Assembly: GCA_026706635.1 (NCBI GenBank)
Contig: JAPOYJ010000062.1
Location: 1 to 64,000, forward strand
Direction of reading: 5' to 3'
Length of the DNA: 64,000 nucleotides
Source: Gemmatimonadota bacterium
GTDB lineage: Bacteria; Gemmatimonadota; Gemmatimonadetes; Longimicrobiales; Gaopeijiaceae
A model generated the notes under the pieces. That model was given only the letters and a program-made list of their open reading frames with translations. It was not told the DNA's origin and searched no databases. Of the stretch, positions 8,645-17,518 are shown in pieces (position 1 is the stretch's first letter; every line of letters begins with the position of its first letter). A program made the position numbers and the translations under genes.

Positions 8645-9838
8645 TTGAGTCACCAGAGCCGGGAGCGGCGGCGGGCGGTCGGCCTTGCGCTGCCGCTCCT
8701 GCTCTTCATCGTCGTCACCTTCGTCGCGCCCCTAGCGGCGATGTTGGTGCGCTCGATCCACGACCCGGCGGTGGTCGACGCCCTGCCGGAGACGATCTCG
8801 GCGCTCGAGGGCTGGGACGGCCAGGGACTCCCCCCGGAGGAGGCGTTCGCAGCGATGGCCCGCGAGCTCGTCGACGCGCGCGCCGACAGGTCGCTGGGAA
8901 AGGTGGCCAGTGCCCTCAACAGGGTGCAGGGAGGTCTTCGAAGCGTCGTCTCCAGGAGCGCCCGCTCCCTCGAGGGGGTGAGCGAAGGACCGTGGCGGGA
9001 GGCGATGGCGGGCGTGCACGAAGCGTGGTCCGACCCCACCACCTGGCACGCGGTGCTCGCCGCAGGTCAGCGCTTTACGCTGCGGCACTACCTCGGTGCC
9101 CTCGACATGCGCCGCCTTCCCGACGGATCGCTAGCCCGACAGCCGGAGGATCGCCGCATCTACCTACCGCTCCTCTGGCGCACACTTGCCGTGAGCGCGT
9201 CGATCGCCGTCATCTGCCTTGTCCTGGGGTACCCCCTGGCGCACCTCATCGCCATCTCGCCCCCGGGGCGCGCCAACCTCCTCCTCGCGCTCGTGCTGGT
9301 GCCCTTCTGGACCTCGCTCCTGGTGCGCACAACCGCCTGGATCGTCCTCCTCCAGAGGCAGGGCGTGGTAAACGACCTGTTGGCTGCCATTGGGCTCGTC
9401 GGCGAGGACGGCCGCCTGGCTCTGATCTACAACATGACCGGCACCGTGGTGGCGATGACGCACGTGCTCCTGCCCTTCATGGTGCTCCCGCTCTACTCGG
9501 TCATGCACGGGATCCCGCCGCAGTACATGAGGGCGGCCTCGTCGCTGGGCGCGCGACCGGCCCAGGCCTTCGCGCGCGTGTACTGGCCGCTTACGCTGCC
9601 GGGCGTCGGAGCCGGAACGCTGCTGGTCTTCATCCTGGCGATCGGCTACTACATCACACCGGCCCTTGTCGGGGGGAGCAGCGGCCAGCTGATCTCGAAC
9701 ATGGTCGCCTACCACATGCAGACTTCGCTCAATTGGGGTCTCGCCGCAGCGCTCGGGGGAATCATGCTCGCCGGCGTGCTCGCGCTCTACGTGCTCTACG
9801 ACCGGCTCGTGGGCGTCGAGCGCCTCGGTCTGGGGTGA
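8645..9838 (+). CDS. ABC transporter permease 1 (PotB-like) with large periplasmic insertion
   Basis: 397 aa from a TTG start 4 bases after the binding-protein stop. Transmembrane segment 1 (LALPLLLFIVVTFVAPLAAMLVRSI) is followed by about 135 soluble residues (roughly 38-173) before the next helix (LAVSASIAVICLVLGYPLAHLIA), much longer than in E. coli PotB. The binding-protein-dependent transport signature is seen as RAASSLGARPAQAFARVYWPLTLPGV, which docks on the ATPase. The remaining helices match the family. Longer loops of this kind also occur in some other members of the family, so it need not be unique. Confidence 0.9.
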   Translation: MSHQSRERRRAVGLALPLLLFIVVTFVAPLAAMLVRSIHDPAVVDALPETISALEGWDGQGLPPEEAFAAMARELVDARADRSLGKVASALNRVQGGLRSVVSRSARSLEGVSEGPWREAMAGVHEAWSDPTTWHAVLAAGQRFTLRHYLGALDMRRLPDGSLARQPEDRRIYLPLLWRTLAVSASIAVICLVLGYPLAHLIAISPPGRANLLLALVLVPFWTSLLVRTTAWIVLLQRQGVVNDLLAAIGLVGEDGRLALIYNMTGTVVAMTHVLLPFMVLPLYSVMHGIPPQYMRAASSLGARPAQAFARVYWPLTLPGVGAGTLLVFILAIGYYITPALVGGSSGQLISNMVAYHMQTSLNWGLAAALGGIMLAGVLALYVLYDRLVGVERLGLG

Positions 9839-9845
9839 TGACCAG

Positions 9846-10691
9846 GTGACAACAGTGGGGCCGTCCGCATTTGCCCGGCTGCTTCGCCCCGGACAGCTGG
9901 GCCGCGCGGCGTACGTGGCGTACTGCGTCGCGGTGCTGATCTTCCTCTTCGCCCCGATATTGGTGATCGTCCCGCTGAGCTTCAACGCCGAGCCGTACTT
10001 CACCTTCACCGAAGGAATGCTCCGGCTGGACCCCGAGGCCTACTCGCTCCGGTGGTACCGCGAGATCGTCGAGAACGAGGTTTGGCGCAGGAGCCTGGTG
10101 AACAGCCTGATCATCGGGGTATCGGCGACCGTCCTTGCCACCGCCCTCGGCACGCTGGCCGCCCTGGGTCTAGCCAGCCCCGCAATGCCGGCCCGCCGTT
10201 TCGTCACCGGCCTCCTGATCTCGCCGATGATCACCCCCGTGATCATCTCGGCGACCGGGATGTTCTTCTTCTACTCGCGGATCGGTCTGGGGCAGACCTA
10301 CCTTGGCCTGATCCTGGCGCACGCGACTCTGGGAATTCCCTTCGTGGTGATCACCGTCACCGCCGCCCTTGCGGGCTACGACCGCAACCTGAACCGGGCC
10401 GCCGCCTCGCTCGGCGCGAGTCCCTTCGCCGTCGTGCGGCGCGTCCAGCTGCCGCTCATCGCCCCGGGCGTGATCTCCGGGGCCCTCTTCGCCTTCGCCA
10501 CCTCCTTCGACGAGGTCGTGGTCGTGCTCTTCATGGCCGGCGTCGAGCAGCGCACCATACCGCGCCAGATGTGGGCTGGCATCCGGGAGCAGATCAGCCC
10601 CGCCATCCTGGCCGTGGCGACCTTCCTGGTGGTCTTTGCGGTGCTCCTCCTGGCGGTGGTGGCGTGGCTAAGGAAGCGGGGCGGCGGCTAG
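9846..10691 (+). CDS. ABC transporter permease 2 (PotC-like)
   Basis: 281 aa from GTG 9846, six hydrophobic segments beginning AYVAYCVAVLIFLFAPILVIVPLSF. It has the typical PotC features FNAEPYFTFTEG, LRWYREIVEN and the coupling helix RAAASLGASPFAVVRRVQLPLIAPGVISG. It forms the heterodimeric membrane channel with permease 1. It is the last gene of the four-gene transporter operon. Its TAG stop is contained in CTAGCAGCC, resembling the end of the dispersed element described elsewhere, and it converges on the Ig-repeat lipoprotein gene. Confidence 0.92.
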   Translation: MTTVGPSAFARLLRPGQLGRAAYVAYCVAVLIFLFAPILVIVPLSFNAEPYFTFTEGMLRLDPEAYSLRWYREIVENEVWRRSLVNSLIIGVSATVLATALGTLAALGLASPAMPARRFVTGLLISPMITPVIISATGMFFFYSRIGLGQTYLGLILAHATLGIPFVVITVTAALAGYDRNLNRAAASLGASPFAVVRRVQLPLIAPGVISGALFAFATSFDEVVVVLFMAGVEQRTIPRQMWAGIREQISPAILAVATFLVVFAVLLLAVVAWLRKRGGG

Positions 10692-10759
10692 CAGCCGTAC
10701 AGCCTACCACCTCATTTCGGGCGGGGCTGGTGGCAGGTTGCCGGCACAGCCGGTTCAGA

Positions 10760-13700
10760 TCAGGGTTGCGCTCCCCGCCGGCTGCGACGACCAGAGGCGA
10801 CCGCGACCAAGCCCCGGGAGCGGAGCGGCTCACCGACGCCCGACGACGGGCGACGAGGCGCCGAGGCGTAGGGCGGGGGCGGCGCTTCGTCCTCGATCTC
10901 GATCGTGTTCTCGGACTTCCGGAGCGCGCGCACGGTGTCTCCTTCGTCCGTGTCGGCGGTGTCGGCTGGCCAGGTCGTCACCTCGCCCACTAGGCGGTAG
11001 ACGCCAGGCGGCTCGTCGGGAAGGTCGTCGAAGGTGCAGACCTCCAGCTCCTTGTACGTCTCCGCCAGCTGCACCCACCCGGTGCCCTCCTGCCTTTGCC
11101 ATTCGGACCGGTGCACGGTGTAGACGGTGTCACCGTAGACGAACCCATCGAGCGGGAAGCACCCTGAGAAGCTCAGCCCCGCGAGGATCACCTTCCCCTC
11201 CTCGGTGATCTCGAGGTTGTCCCACGCCCCGTAGTCGGCGTGCGCGACCCGCACCTGGGCCTCCTGCGAGACCGAGAGGCCGTAGGGGTCGGTGGCGGTC
11301 ACGGTGAGGGTGGTGCTGTCCCACAGCGACGCCGTGTCGACCTCGACCGGCGCGGTCGTGACCACGCTGCCGTCGACGGACTCGACCTCGGCCACGCTGT
11401 CGTGCTCGGTCGAGGCGGAGTAGGTGAGCTCGTCGCCGTCGGGGTCGCTGAAGTAGTCGGAGACATCGAGGACCACCTTGCTCAGCGTGTCCGGTTCGGA
11501 CTCGCCTTCCTCGAACACTATGAAGAGGTCGTGGACTGGCAGAGTGTCCGCCACCACCGGAGGGTTGACTCCTATCGAGGCGCTCAGACTGTCGGATAGG
11601 CCTCCCGGATCGGTGGCGAGGACCGTGACGGTGGCCGCGCCGCCGCCCGTCGCCACGATCGTCACCTGGGAGCCTTCCGCCTCCGCCGTGGCCACCAGGT
11701 CGTCGCTGCTCCTGGCCGCGTAGGAGAGCTCGTCGTCGTCAGGGTCGGTGAAGAGGTCGGCGACATCCACCACGACGGTGTCGTCGGTGACGAGGATATG
11801 GTCCTCCAGCTCGCCCACGGCCCTCGGGGGATGGTTCTTCAAGATCGTGACCTCCACCTCCAGGGTGGCCGAGAGCCCGCCCGGATCGGTCGCCATGATC
11901 GAGACGGCCACGTCTCCAGATCCGACGGCCTCGATCTCGACCTCGGCGCCGTCGATCGTCGCGACCGCAAGCAGCGTGTCGGCGCTCGCGACCGCGTAGG
12001 AGAGCTCGTCGCCGTCGGGATCGGTGAAGTTGCCAGTGACGTCGAGCGTGACCGCCCTCCCGACCTTGAGCGTCTGCGAGGGTATCGGCTCCACCACCTC
12101 CGGCGCCCGGTTCACCACGGAGACCTGGGCACCCTGGGTGGCCGAGAGTCCGTCGGGGTCGGTCGCCGTGACCACGACCTCGGCCTCGCCCTCGCCGACC
12201 GCGCGCACTGTCATCACATCGCCGGCGACGCCGACCGTAGCCACGTCGACGTCCGAAGACCGGGCCACATAGGTAAGCTCGTCGCCGTCGGGGTCGGTGA
12301 AGAACTGCGATACGTCCTGGGCGGATTCCCCGCCCTTGAAGATCTCCACAGGCGCGATCTCGCCTACCGGTTCGGGTGCCCGGTTGGGCTGCTCGACGGT
12401 TACCGCGAAGCTCTGCTCGACCGACAACCCGCCAGGGTCGGCCGCCACGACCGCCACGGTCGCGACTCCCTCGCCCACCGTCGCCACGCTCAGGGAGGCA
12501 CCCGACGTGGAGACCGCGACCACGCCTTCGTCGGACGAGGTTGCCGTGTAGGAGAGCTCGTCGCCGTCGGGATCGCTGAAGTGATCCGACAGCTCCACCT
12601 CGACGGTATCGCCGACATGGATCTCGGCGTCGGAGATCGGGGTGGAGACGACGGGCGCGCGGTTCGGAACCGTCACGACGAAGCTCTGCTCGACCGACAG
12701 CCCGCCGGGGTCGGTGGCGGTGACGGTCACGCTTGCGGTACCCTGGCCTACGCCCGCCACGCTCAGGGCGGCGCCCGACGCGGATGCCGTCGCGACCTCG
12801 TCGTCGGACGAGGTTGCCGTGTAGGTAAGCTCGTCGCCGTCGGGATCGCTGAAGTGCTCCGACAGCTCCACCCCGACCGTATCGCCGACATGGAGCTCGG
12901 CGTCCGGGATCTCGCTGGACACCGAGGGCGCACGGTTGGGAACCGCCACGGCGAAGCTCTGCTCGACCGACAGCCCGCCGGGGTCGGTCGCGGTGACGGT
13001 CACGCTTGCGGAACCCTGGCCCACACCCGCCACTGTCAGGGAGGCACCCGACACGGATGCCGTCGCGACCTCGTCGTCGGACGAGGTCGCCGTGTAGGAG
13101 AGCTCGTCGCCGTCCGCGTCGGCGAAGTGCCCGGAGAGATCCACCTCGACCGTATCGCCAACATGGAGCTCGGTGTCCGGGATCTCGCTGGATACCGAGG
13201 GCGCACGGTTGGGAACCGCCACGGCGAAGCTCTGCTGTACCGACAGCCCACCGGGGTCGGTCGCGGTGACGGTCACGCTTGCGGAACCCTGGCCTACACC
13301 CGCCACGGTCATGGTAGCGCCCGACGCGGATGCCGTCGCGACATCGTCGTCGGACGAGGTTGCCGTGTAGGAGAGCTCGTCGCCGTCCTCGTCGGCGAAG
13401 TGCCCGGCGAGGTCCACCTCGACCGCATCGCCGATATGGAGCTCGGCGTCCGGGATCTGGCTCGAAACCGCAGGCGCGCGGTTAGGCACGGTTGCGGTGA
13501 AAGTCTGTCTGGCCGGGGGACCCTCGGCGTCGGTCGCGGTGACGGTAATGTCGGCGGTCCCCTGGGAGACTCCCGTCACCGTGAGCGATTGGCCGGAGAC
13601 GCTGGCCGTAGCCACCGCCGGAGTCCCCGAAGTCGCGTCGAAGGTGAGCGGGTCGTCGTCGGCGTCGCTGAAGTACTGGTCGAGCGAAAAGGTAGCCGTC

Positions 13701-13867
13701 TCCCCGATCACCACGCTCTGGCCGGGAATGCTGCCCGTCGCGACCGGCGCCTCATTCGAGTCACACCCAGCCGCCCACAGGGCCGCAGCCAACGCAAAGG
13801 TCTGGAGAGCCCGCCCCGGCTTCGAATCCAAATGTAAACTGTACATGACATTATGTAAAGTATTCAT
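10760..13867 (-). CDS. Large surface lipoprotein with nine Ig/cadherin-like repeats
   Basis: Up to 1035 aa. An export signal ends ALAAALWAAGC, so it is a probable lipoprotein. Nine tandem modules of about 85-91 aa follow (each starting NRAP-like, then VGDTVEVDL, HFADPDGDELSYTATSSDD, VSGASLTVAGVGQGSASVTVTATDPGGLS); the acidic DPDGDE segments look like calcium sites. Modules are 273 bp apart in the DNA. A unique C-terminal domain (about 890-990) has two cysteines, followed by an odd Arg/Ser/Pro-rich 40-residue tail. Probable role: adhesion or scaffolding at the surface (inference). The start is unclear: ATGs at 13867 and 13846 bracket a 13-bp palindrome and neither has a good ribosome site. Confidence 0.85.
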   Translation of the reverse strand: MNTLHNVMYSLHLDSKPGRALQTFALAAALWAAGCDSNEAPVATGSIPGQSVVIGETATFSLDQYFSDADDDPLTFDATSGTPAVATASVSGQSLTVTGVSQGTADITVTATDAEGPPARQTFTATVPNRAPAVSSQIPDAELHIGDAVEVDLAGHFADEDGDELSYTATSSDDDVATASASGATMTVAGVGQGSASVTVTATDPGGLSVQQSFAVAVPNRAPSVSSEIPDTELHVGDTVEVDLSGHFADADGDELSYTATSSDDEVATASVSGASLTVAGVGQGSASVTVTATDPGGLSVEQSFAVAVPNRAPSVSSEIPDAELHVGDTVGVELSEHFSDPDGDELTYTATSSDDEVATASASGAALSVAGVGQGTASVTVTATDPGGLSVEQSFVVTVPNRAPVVSTPISDAEIHVGDTVEVELSDHFSDPDGDELSYTATSSDEGVVAVSTSGASLSVATVGEGVATVAVVAADPGGLSVEQSFAVTVEQPNRAPEPVGEIAPVEIFKGGESAQDVSQFFTDPDGDELTYVARSSDVDVATVGVAGDVMTVRAVGEGEAEVVVTATDPDGLSATQGAQVSVVNRAPEVVEPIPSQTLKVGRAVTLDVTGNFTDPDGDELSYAVASADTLLAVATIDGAEVEIEAVGSGDVAVSIMATDPGGLSATLEVEVTILKNHPPRAVGELEDHILVTDDTVVVDVADLFTDPDDDELSYAARSSDDLVATAEAEGSQVTIVATGGGAATVTVLATDPGGLSDSLSASIGVNPPVVADTLPVHDLFIVFEEGESEPDTLSKVVLDVSDYFSDPDGDELTYSASTEHDSVAEVESVDGSVVTTAPVEVDTASLWDSTTLTVTATDPYGLSVSQEAQVRVAHADYGAWDNLEITEEGKVILAGLSFSGCFPLDGFVYGDTVYTVHRSEWQRQEGTGWVQLAETYKELEVCTFDDLPDEPPGVYRLVGEVTTWPADTADTDEGDTVRALRKSENTIEIEDEAPPPPYASAPRRPSSGVGEPLRSRGLVAVASGRRSRRGAQP
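12408..13500. repeat. Four near-identical 273-bp coding repeats
   Basis: The segment beginning AAGCTCTGCTCGACCGACA (or close variants) recurs at 12408, 12681, 12954 and 13227, exactly 273 bp (91 codons) apart, inside the Ig-repeat lipoprotein gene. The outer modules of the gene are more diverged. High identity at the DNA level suggests recent expansion or gene conversion, and such an array can change copy number by recombination. Confidence 0.85.
13846..13858. promoter_or_regulatory. 13-bp dyad (TGACAT-T-ATGTAA) at the lipoprotein start
   Basis: This AT-rich site overlaps the first codons of the Ig-repeat lipoprotein gene. It has one mismatch from the TTACAT-N-ATGTAA dyad seen at 36850 and 53153, and is embedded in further TGTAAA/TTTACA half sites (13831-13871). 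I infer a protein-binding site controlling this gene; the possible regulator is unknown. Confidence 0.45.
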
Positions 13868-13963
13868 TACACCGGACAGGCTGAAAGTCAGGGTGCTGGC
13901 CGTGGACGCGACGCCACTCGAACGGCGTGCGAGGTCTATCCACCGGGTGGTCGGGGGCCGACA

Positions 13964-14518
13964 CTACCGTGGCCTCCAGATGTAGGTGGACACGGCGGCG
14001 GCCGGTTCCGTGATCGAGACCGTCAGCGTGGTGTCCCCGACCTCTGCGGAGAAATCGAGGGTGTAGGTGCCTAGGGCTTCGGCCACCACCCCCGTCTGCC
14101 TCCAGGTGCCGTCGTTGTAGTTGAAGTACTTCCCGTAGTACGCCACCTCGATGGGCGGATCGAGAGACGTCACTATGACCTCCGCGGTCATGTCGCCCGT
14201 CGCCTGGCCGGGATCCTCGCCATAGTCCTGCGACAGCTCGAAGGTCCCCGTCGCCTCCGGCGCCGTATAGGTGGGGCCATCGCGAAGCGAAAAGGACACC
14301 AGGTCGTACACGCCCGAGAGATTTGGCGCCGGTCGCTTCCACTCGGGCTCGGACTCGCACGCCACCATGAGCGCGACCAGAACCAATAGGGCTGCGCTCC
14401 GCCCGAGCTTGGCGGTGCCACGGATCCTGCGCACCAGCCCTCCCGACGGGGCGGCCGGAACCGCGGAGCCAGCCTGCGAGCCTGAACCGGACGCCCTACG
14501 CGCCTTGCTGGACAGCAT
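13964..14518 (-). CDS. Hypothetical lipoprotein, 184 aa
   Basis: The ATG at 14518 is preceded by GGAGG at good spacing; the frame is open further upstream but without such a site. After an unusually long n-region, a hydrophobic stretch SAALLVLVALMVACES gives a lipobox-like cysteine. The mature part (NLSGVYDLVSFSLRDGPTYTAPEATGTFELSQ...) reads as a small beta-rich, lipocalin-like extracytoplasmic domain ending TTLTVSITEPAAAVSTYIWRPR. That fold is a guess from the strand pattern (SGVYDLVSF and GTFELSQ). No family is recognised with certainty. It lies just upstream of the Ig-repeat lipoprotein on the same strand, separated by about 100 bases. Confidence 0.65.
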   Translation of the reverse strand: MLSSKARRASGSGSQAGSAVPAAPSGGLVRRIRGTAKLGRSAALLVLVALMVACESEPEWKRPAPNLSGVYDLVSFSLRDGPTYTAPEATGTFELSQDYGEDPGQATGDMTAEVIVTSLDPPIEVAYYGKYFNYNDGTWRQTGVVAEALGTYTLDFSAEVGDTTLTVSITEPAAAVSTYIWRPR

Positions 14519-14887
14519 CTGAACCTCCAAGCGGCTAGCAACCTGTGGACACGTCCCACGGCACCCAGCGGCCTCGCCGCTTCTCGTCGCTCCCGCGAGA
14601 CTACCCGGGGACCACGGGGCGGGGCCCTCGGCGAGCCGGAACCTAAGGTGCTTCGTTGGTGCCCCGCAAGGCAAATTCTCGTCAAGCGACGGGTGACAGC
14701 CGATCTGGCAGCACCGACCGCGTATCGCGGGATCGCGCGGACGGCATGACGGTCACGCGCAACGAGATTGACCCCGCGGACGGCTCGGCGCAAGCCGATG
14801 CCGGAGAGGGGAACAATCGAGCGCTCCGGCCCTTGGCAAGTGGTCGGCGGACTTGCTCTGGAACGAGGCTGCTAGCGACGATACTCC
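14519..14887. other. Intergenic region between divergent genes
   Basis: 369 bases with no convincing gene. It must hold the promoter and GGAGG site of the minus-strand lipoprotein and the promoter of the YbaK-like gene. At 14535-14552 CTAGCAACCTGTGGACAC is a diverged copy of the terminal sequence of the CTAG-bounded element. Nothing else is recognised. Confidence 0.5.
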
Positions 14888-15451
14888 ATGCCACAGATCA
14901 GAGCCCCTTCGCCCCCCAAGGGGCCGGACGACCTCTTCCGGCGGCTGGACGAGCTCGGAGTCAGCCACACGACCGTGCACCACCCCCCGGTTTTCACGGT
15001 GGAGGAGGCCTCAAGTCTCCGTGGCAAGGTCGAGGGCGCGCACACGAAGAACCTCTTCGTGCGCGACAAGAAGGAGCGGCACTGGCTGGTGTCGTGTCTT
15101 GCCGAGCGCAAGGTCGATCTGCGCTGGCTCGCCAACGAGCTCGGCACCAAGCGCCTCACCTTCTGCAGTGCGCGGCGGCTTCGTGGCTTTCTCGGCATAG
15201 AGGCTGGCTCGGTCTCGCCCTTCGCCGTGGTGAACGATGTGGGCGGCGTGGTGCAGGTGGCGCTGGACGCCGAGATGCTGGAGCGTCAACCCATGAACTT
15301 CCACCCGCTCGACAACTCGATGACCACTGCCGTGTCGACCGATGGACTCCTCCGCTTCCTGGAGGCCGAGGCACACCCCGCAAGGGTGGTACGCTTTCCC
15401 GGCGATTCCTCGGGCCAGGACTCCTCCCGTCCGTTGGCCGAAACCGCTTAG
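14888..15451 (+). CDS. YbaK/ProX-type aminoacyl-tRNA deacylase (prolyl-tRNA editing family)
   Basis: 187 aa. The INS/YbaK editing domain is seen from residue 15 on: LFRRLDELGVSHTTVHHPPVFTVEEA, GAHTKNLFVRDKKERHWLVSC, KLTF-like KRLTFCSARRLRGFLGIEAGSVSPFAVVNDVGGVVQVALD and MNFHPLDNSMTTAVSTDGLLRFL. The KNLF(V/L)RDKK lysine and the N(F)HPL(D)N loop identify the ProX/PrdX group, which hydrolyses Ala-tRNA(Pro) and similar mischarged tRNAs in trans. The frame continues 19 bases short of the cardiolipin synthase start, so the two may be co-transcribed. Confidence 0.9.
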   Translation: MPQIRAPSPPKGPDDLFRRLDELGVSHTTVHHPPVFTVEEASSLRGKVEGAHTKNLFVRDKKERHWLVSCLAERKVDLRWLANELGTKRLTFCSARRLRGFLGIEAGSVSPFAVVNDVGGVVQVALDAEMLERQPMNFHPLDNSMTTAVSTDGLLRFLEAEAHPARVVRFPGDSSGQDSSRPLAETA

Positions 15452-15469
15452 TCGGAAGCCTCGGACAGC

Positions 15470-16912
15470 GTGCCCGAAGCTCTCGCTGGCCTACTCCCGG
15501 CCGCCGCCCTGATCGCGGTCAACGCAGTCTGCGTGGTCTTCGTCATGCTGAGGCCGCGTGCGCGCCAGCCGTCGTCAATGGCATGGATCCTGGTCATCAT
15601 AGCGGTCCCGATAGTGGGGATCGTGCTCTACGCGGTGGTGGGCGAGGTCCGTGCGGGGAGCCGCAGGAGGCACCGGCACCGAGTCATACAGGGGAGCATC
15701 CGATCGGCCGCGCGGCGGGCGCAGGGAGAGGCGACCGTAACGACTGTAGTCCCCTGGGGAACCGAGGCGATCGCCAAGCTGGCTCGTCTCGGCGACGACA
15801 CCCCCCCGAGGCAGGGCAACCGGCTGACGCTTCTCGCCTCCGTCCAGTCGTTGATGCAGTCACTCATTGACGACATTGACAGCGCCAAGGTGCATGCACA
15901 TCTGCTCTTCTACATCTACCTCGACGATCACGTCGGTCGCGCGGTGGCCGATGCGCTGAAGCGGGCCGCGGGGCGGGGCGTCGAGTGCCGCCTACTGGTC
16001 GACAACGCCGGCTCGGGCACGTTCCTGAAGTCCGAGCTAGCCGCCGAGCTGCGGGCGGGCGGAGTCAGGGTCGTGGCTGCGCTGCCCACCCGCATCACGC
16101 AGATCGTCACGATTCGCCTCGACATGCGTAACCACCGCAAGATCGCGGTGATCGACGGCCAGGTCGGCTACACCGGGAGCCACAACCTGGCGGCCGAGTC
16201 GTTCCACCCCAAGCCGCGTTTCGCCCCGTGGGTCGACGCGACTCTCCGAATCGAGGGTCCGGCCGTGCACGACCTGCAGGCGCTCTTCGTCGAGGACTGG
16301 TACATGGATAGCGCCGAGTACCTCGATCACCTCGTCGGCACAGTTCCCGACGCCCACCCGGACGGCCGCATCGTGCAGATAGTCGGCACTGGGGCGAGCT
16401 CGCAGAATCAGGCCCTGGTGCGGGTGATCCAGTCTGCCGTGCACATGGCCCGCGAGGAGCTGATCATGACGACGCCGTACTTCGTTCCCGACGAGGGGAC
16501 TCTCGCCGCCATAACGACGGCCGCGATCCGAGGCGTGCGCACGATCATCGTCGTCCCGGCCCGCAACGACTCCCCGCTGGTGGCGCTGGCGAGCCGGAGC
16601 TTCTACGGAGCCCTCCTCGAGGCCGGTGCCGAGGTGCACGAGTACACGCGGGGCCTGCTTCACGCAAAGACGATTACCGTGGACCGAGACTTCGCGATGG
16701 TGAGCACCGCCAACCTCGACCGTCGCAGCTTCGAGATCAACTTCGAGGTGAGCACGCTCGTCTACAGCAGCGACTTCGCCTCCGAGCTCCGGCTTCTGCA
16801 GACCGGATACCTGAACGACTGCGAGCGAGTCGAGGGCGCTGCCTGGGAGGCGCGCCCGTGGCCGCGAAGGCTCGCCGAGAACGCAGCCGGGCTCTTCAGC
16901 GCCCTTCTCTGA
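15470..16912 (+). CDS. cls: Cardiolipin synthase (phospholipase D family)
   Basis: 480 aa from a GTG start. Two N-terminal membrane helices (residues about 7-27 and 38-60) precede the catalytic region. Both HKD motifs are complete: HRKIAVIDGQVGYTGSHN (His about 222) and HAKTITVDRDFAMVSTANLD (His about 398). The enzyme joins two phosphatidylglycerol molecules into cardiolipin plus glycerol on the inner membrane. Length and layout match bacterial ClsA proteins. It follows the deacylase gene after 18 bases. Confidence 0.95.
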   Translation: MPEALAGLLPAAALIAVNAVCVVFVMLRPRARQPSSMAWILVIIAVPIVGIVLYAVVGEVRAGSRRRHRHRVIQGSIRSAARRAQGEATVTTVVPWGTEAIAKLARLGDDTPPRQGNRLTLLASVQSLMQSLIDDIDSAKVHAHLLFYIYLDDHVGRAVADALKRAAGRGVECRLLVDNAGSGTFLKSELAAELRAGGVRVVAALPTRITQIVTIRLDMRNHRKIAVIDGQVGYTGSHNLAAESFHPKPRFAPWVDATLRIEGPAVHDLQALFVEDWYMDSAEYLDHLVGTVPDAHPDGRIVQIVGTGASSQNQALVRVIQSAVHMAREELIMTTPYFVPDEGTLAAITTAAIRGVRTIIVVPARNDSPLVALASRSFYGALLEAGAEVHEYTRGLLHAKTITVDRDFAMVSTANLDRRSFEINFEVSTLVYSSDFASELRLLQTGYLNDCERVEGAAWEARPWPRRLAENAAGLFSALL

Positions 16913-17182
16913 CTGACGGGTTGTGCCCTCCCCGGCCCCGGATGGGGGGCCACGAAGAAGGGCCTGGATAAGGGTCCCCCAAAAAGGCCACCGCCCACCG
17001 GCGAATCGTCGGTCACCTTCGCCTGACGGCGGTCCCAATCCGTCATGTTTCCGCCCCCTCCCGGGGTGCAACCTGTGACTACAGGCAAGTGGGCAGGCAC
17101 AACGAGTCGCTGCGGAGCGCAGAGGGCGGGCGTACCCATCCGGACCGTCGGGCGGGCTCCGCACCAGCAAGGGAGGTCGAAG

Positions 17183-17518
17183 TTGAGTCGTTCGGTAAAC
17201 AAGGTAATCCTGGTCGGCAACGTGGGGAGCGACCCGGATGTGCGCGTCACCCCCTCGGGGGCCAAGGTGGCCCGAGTGTCGCTCGCCACCAACTGGCGAA
17301 CCGGCGGAGAGGATCCCGAGGAGCGAACCGATTGGCACCGCGTCAAGCTCTGGGGCCGTCTCGCCCAGGTGACCGAGGACTACGTCTCGAAGGGCGACCG
17401 CCTCTACGTCGAGGGGCACCTGCAGTACGACTCCTACGAGCGCGACGGCGTGACGATCCCGACGGCCGAGGTGAGGGTCCGCGAGATGGTCATGCTAACG
17501 CGCAGGGATGACGGCTGA
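17183..17518 (+). CDS. ssb: Single-stranded DNA-binding protein, short form
   Basis: TTG at 17183, six bases after GGGAGG, gives 111 aa starting MSRSVNKVILVGNVGSDPDVR; the frame is open to 17045 but those residues are not conserved. The OB-fold is complete (VARVSLATNW, ERTDWHRVKLWGRLAQVTEDYVSKGDRLYVEGHLQYDSYERDG, AEVRVREMVML). The protein stops right after the fold (LTRRDDG), so it lacks the flexible linker and the acidic tip (DDDIPF-like) that recruits repair and replication partners in standard SSBs. It should bind single-stranded DNA but recruit partners poorly; a full-length SSB may exist elsewhere. Confidence 0.92.
   Translation: MSRSVNKVILVGNVGSDPDVRVTPSGAKVARVSLATNWRTGGEDPEERTDWHRVKLWGRLAQVTEDYVSKGDRLYVEGHLQYDSYERDGVTIPTAEVRVREMVMLTRRDDG

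Noticed and set aside
12408-13500. Regular 273-bp repeats considered as a CRISPR-like or satellite array
   Set aside because: The period is 91 codons within an intact protein-coding frame, and the repeat units are protein domains.
11798-13837. A 679-codon plus-strand frame with Gly/Arg/His-rich repeats
   Set aside because: It mirrors the tandem Ig modules on the minus strand; its repeats are only the complement of the real ones.
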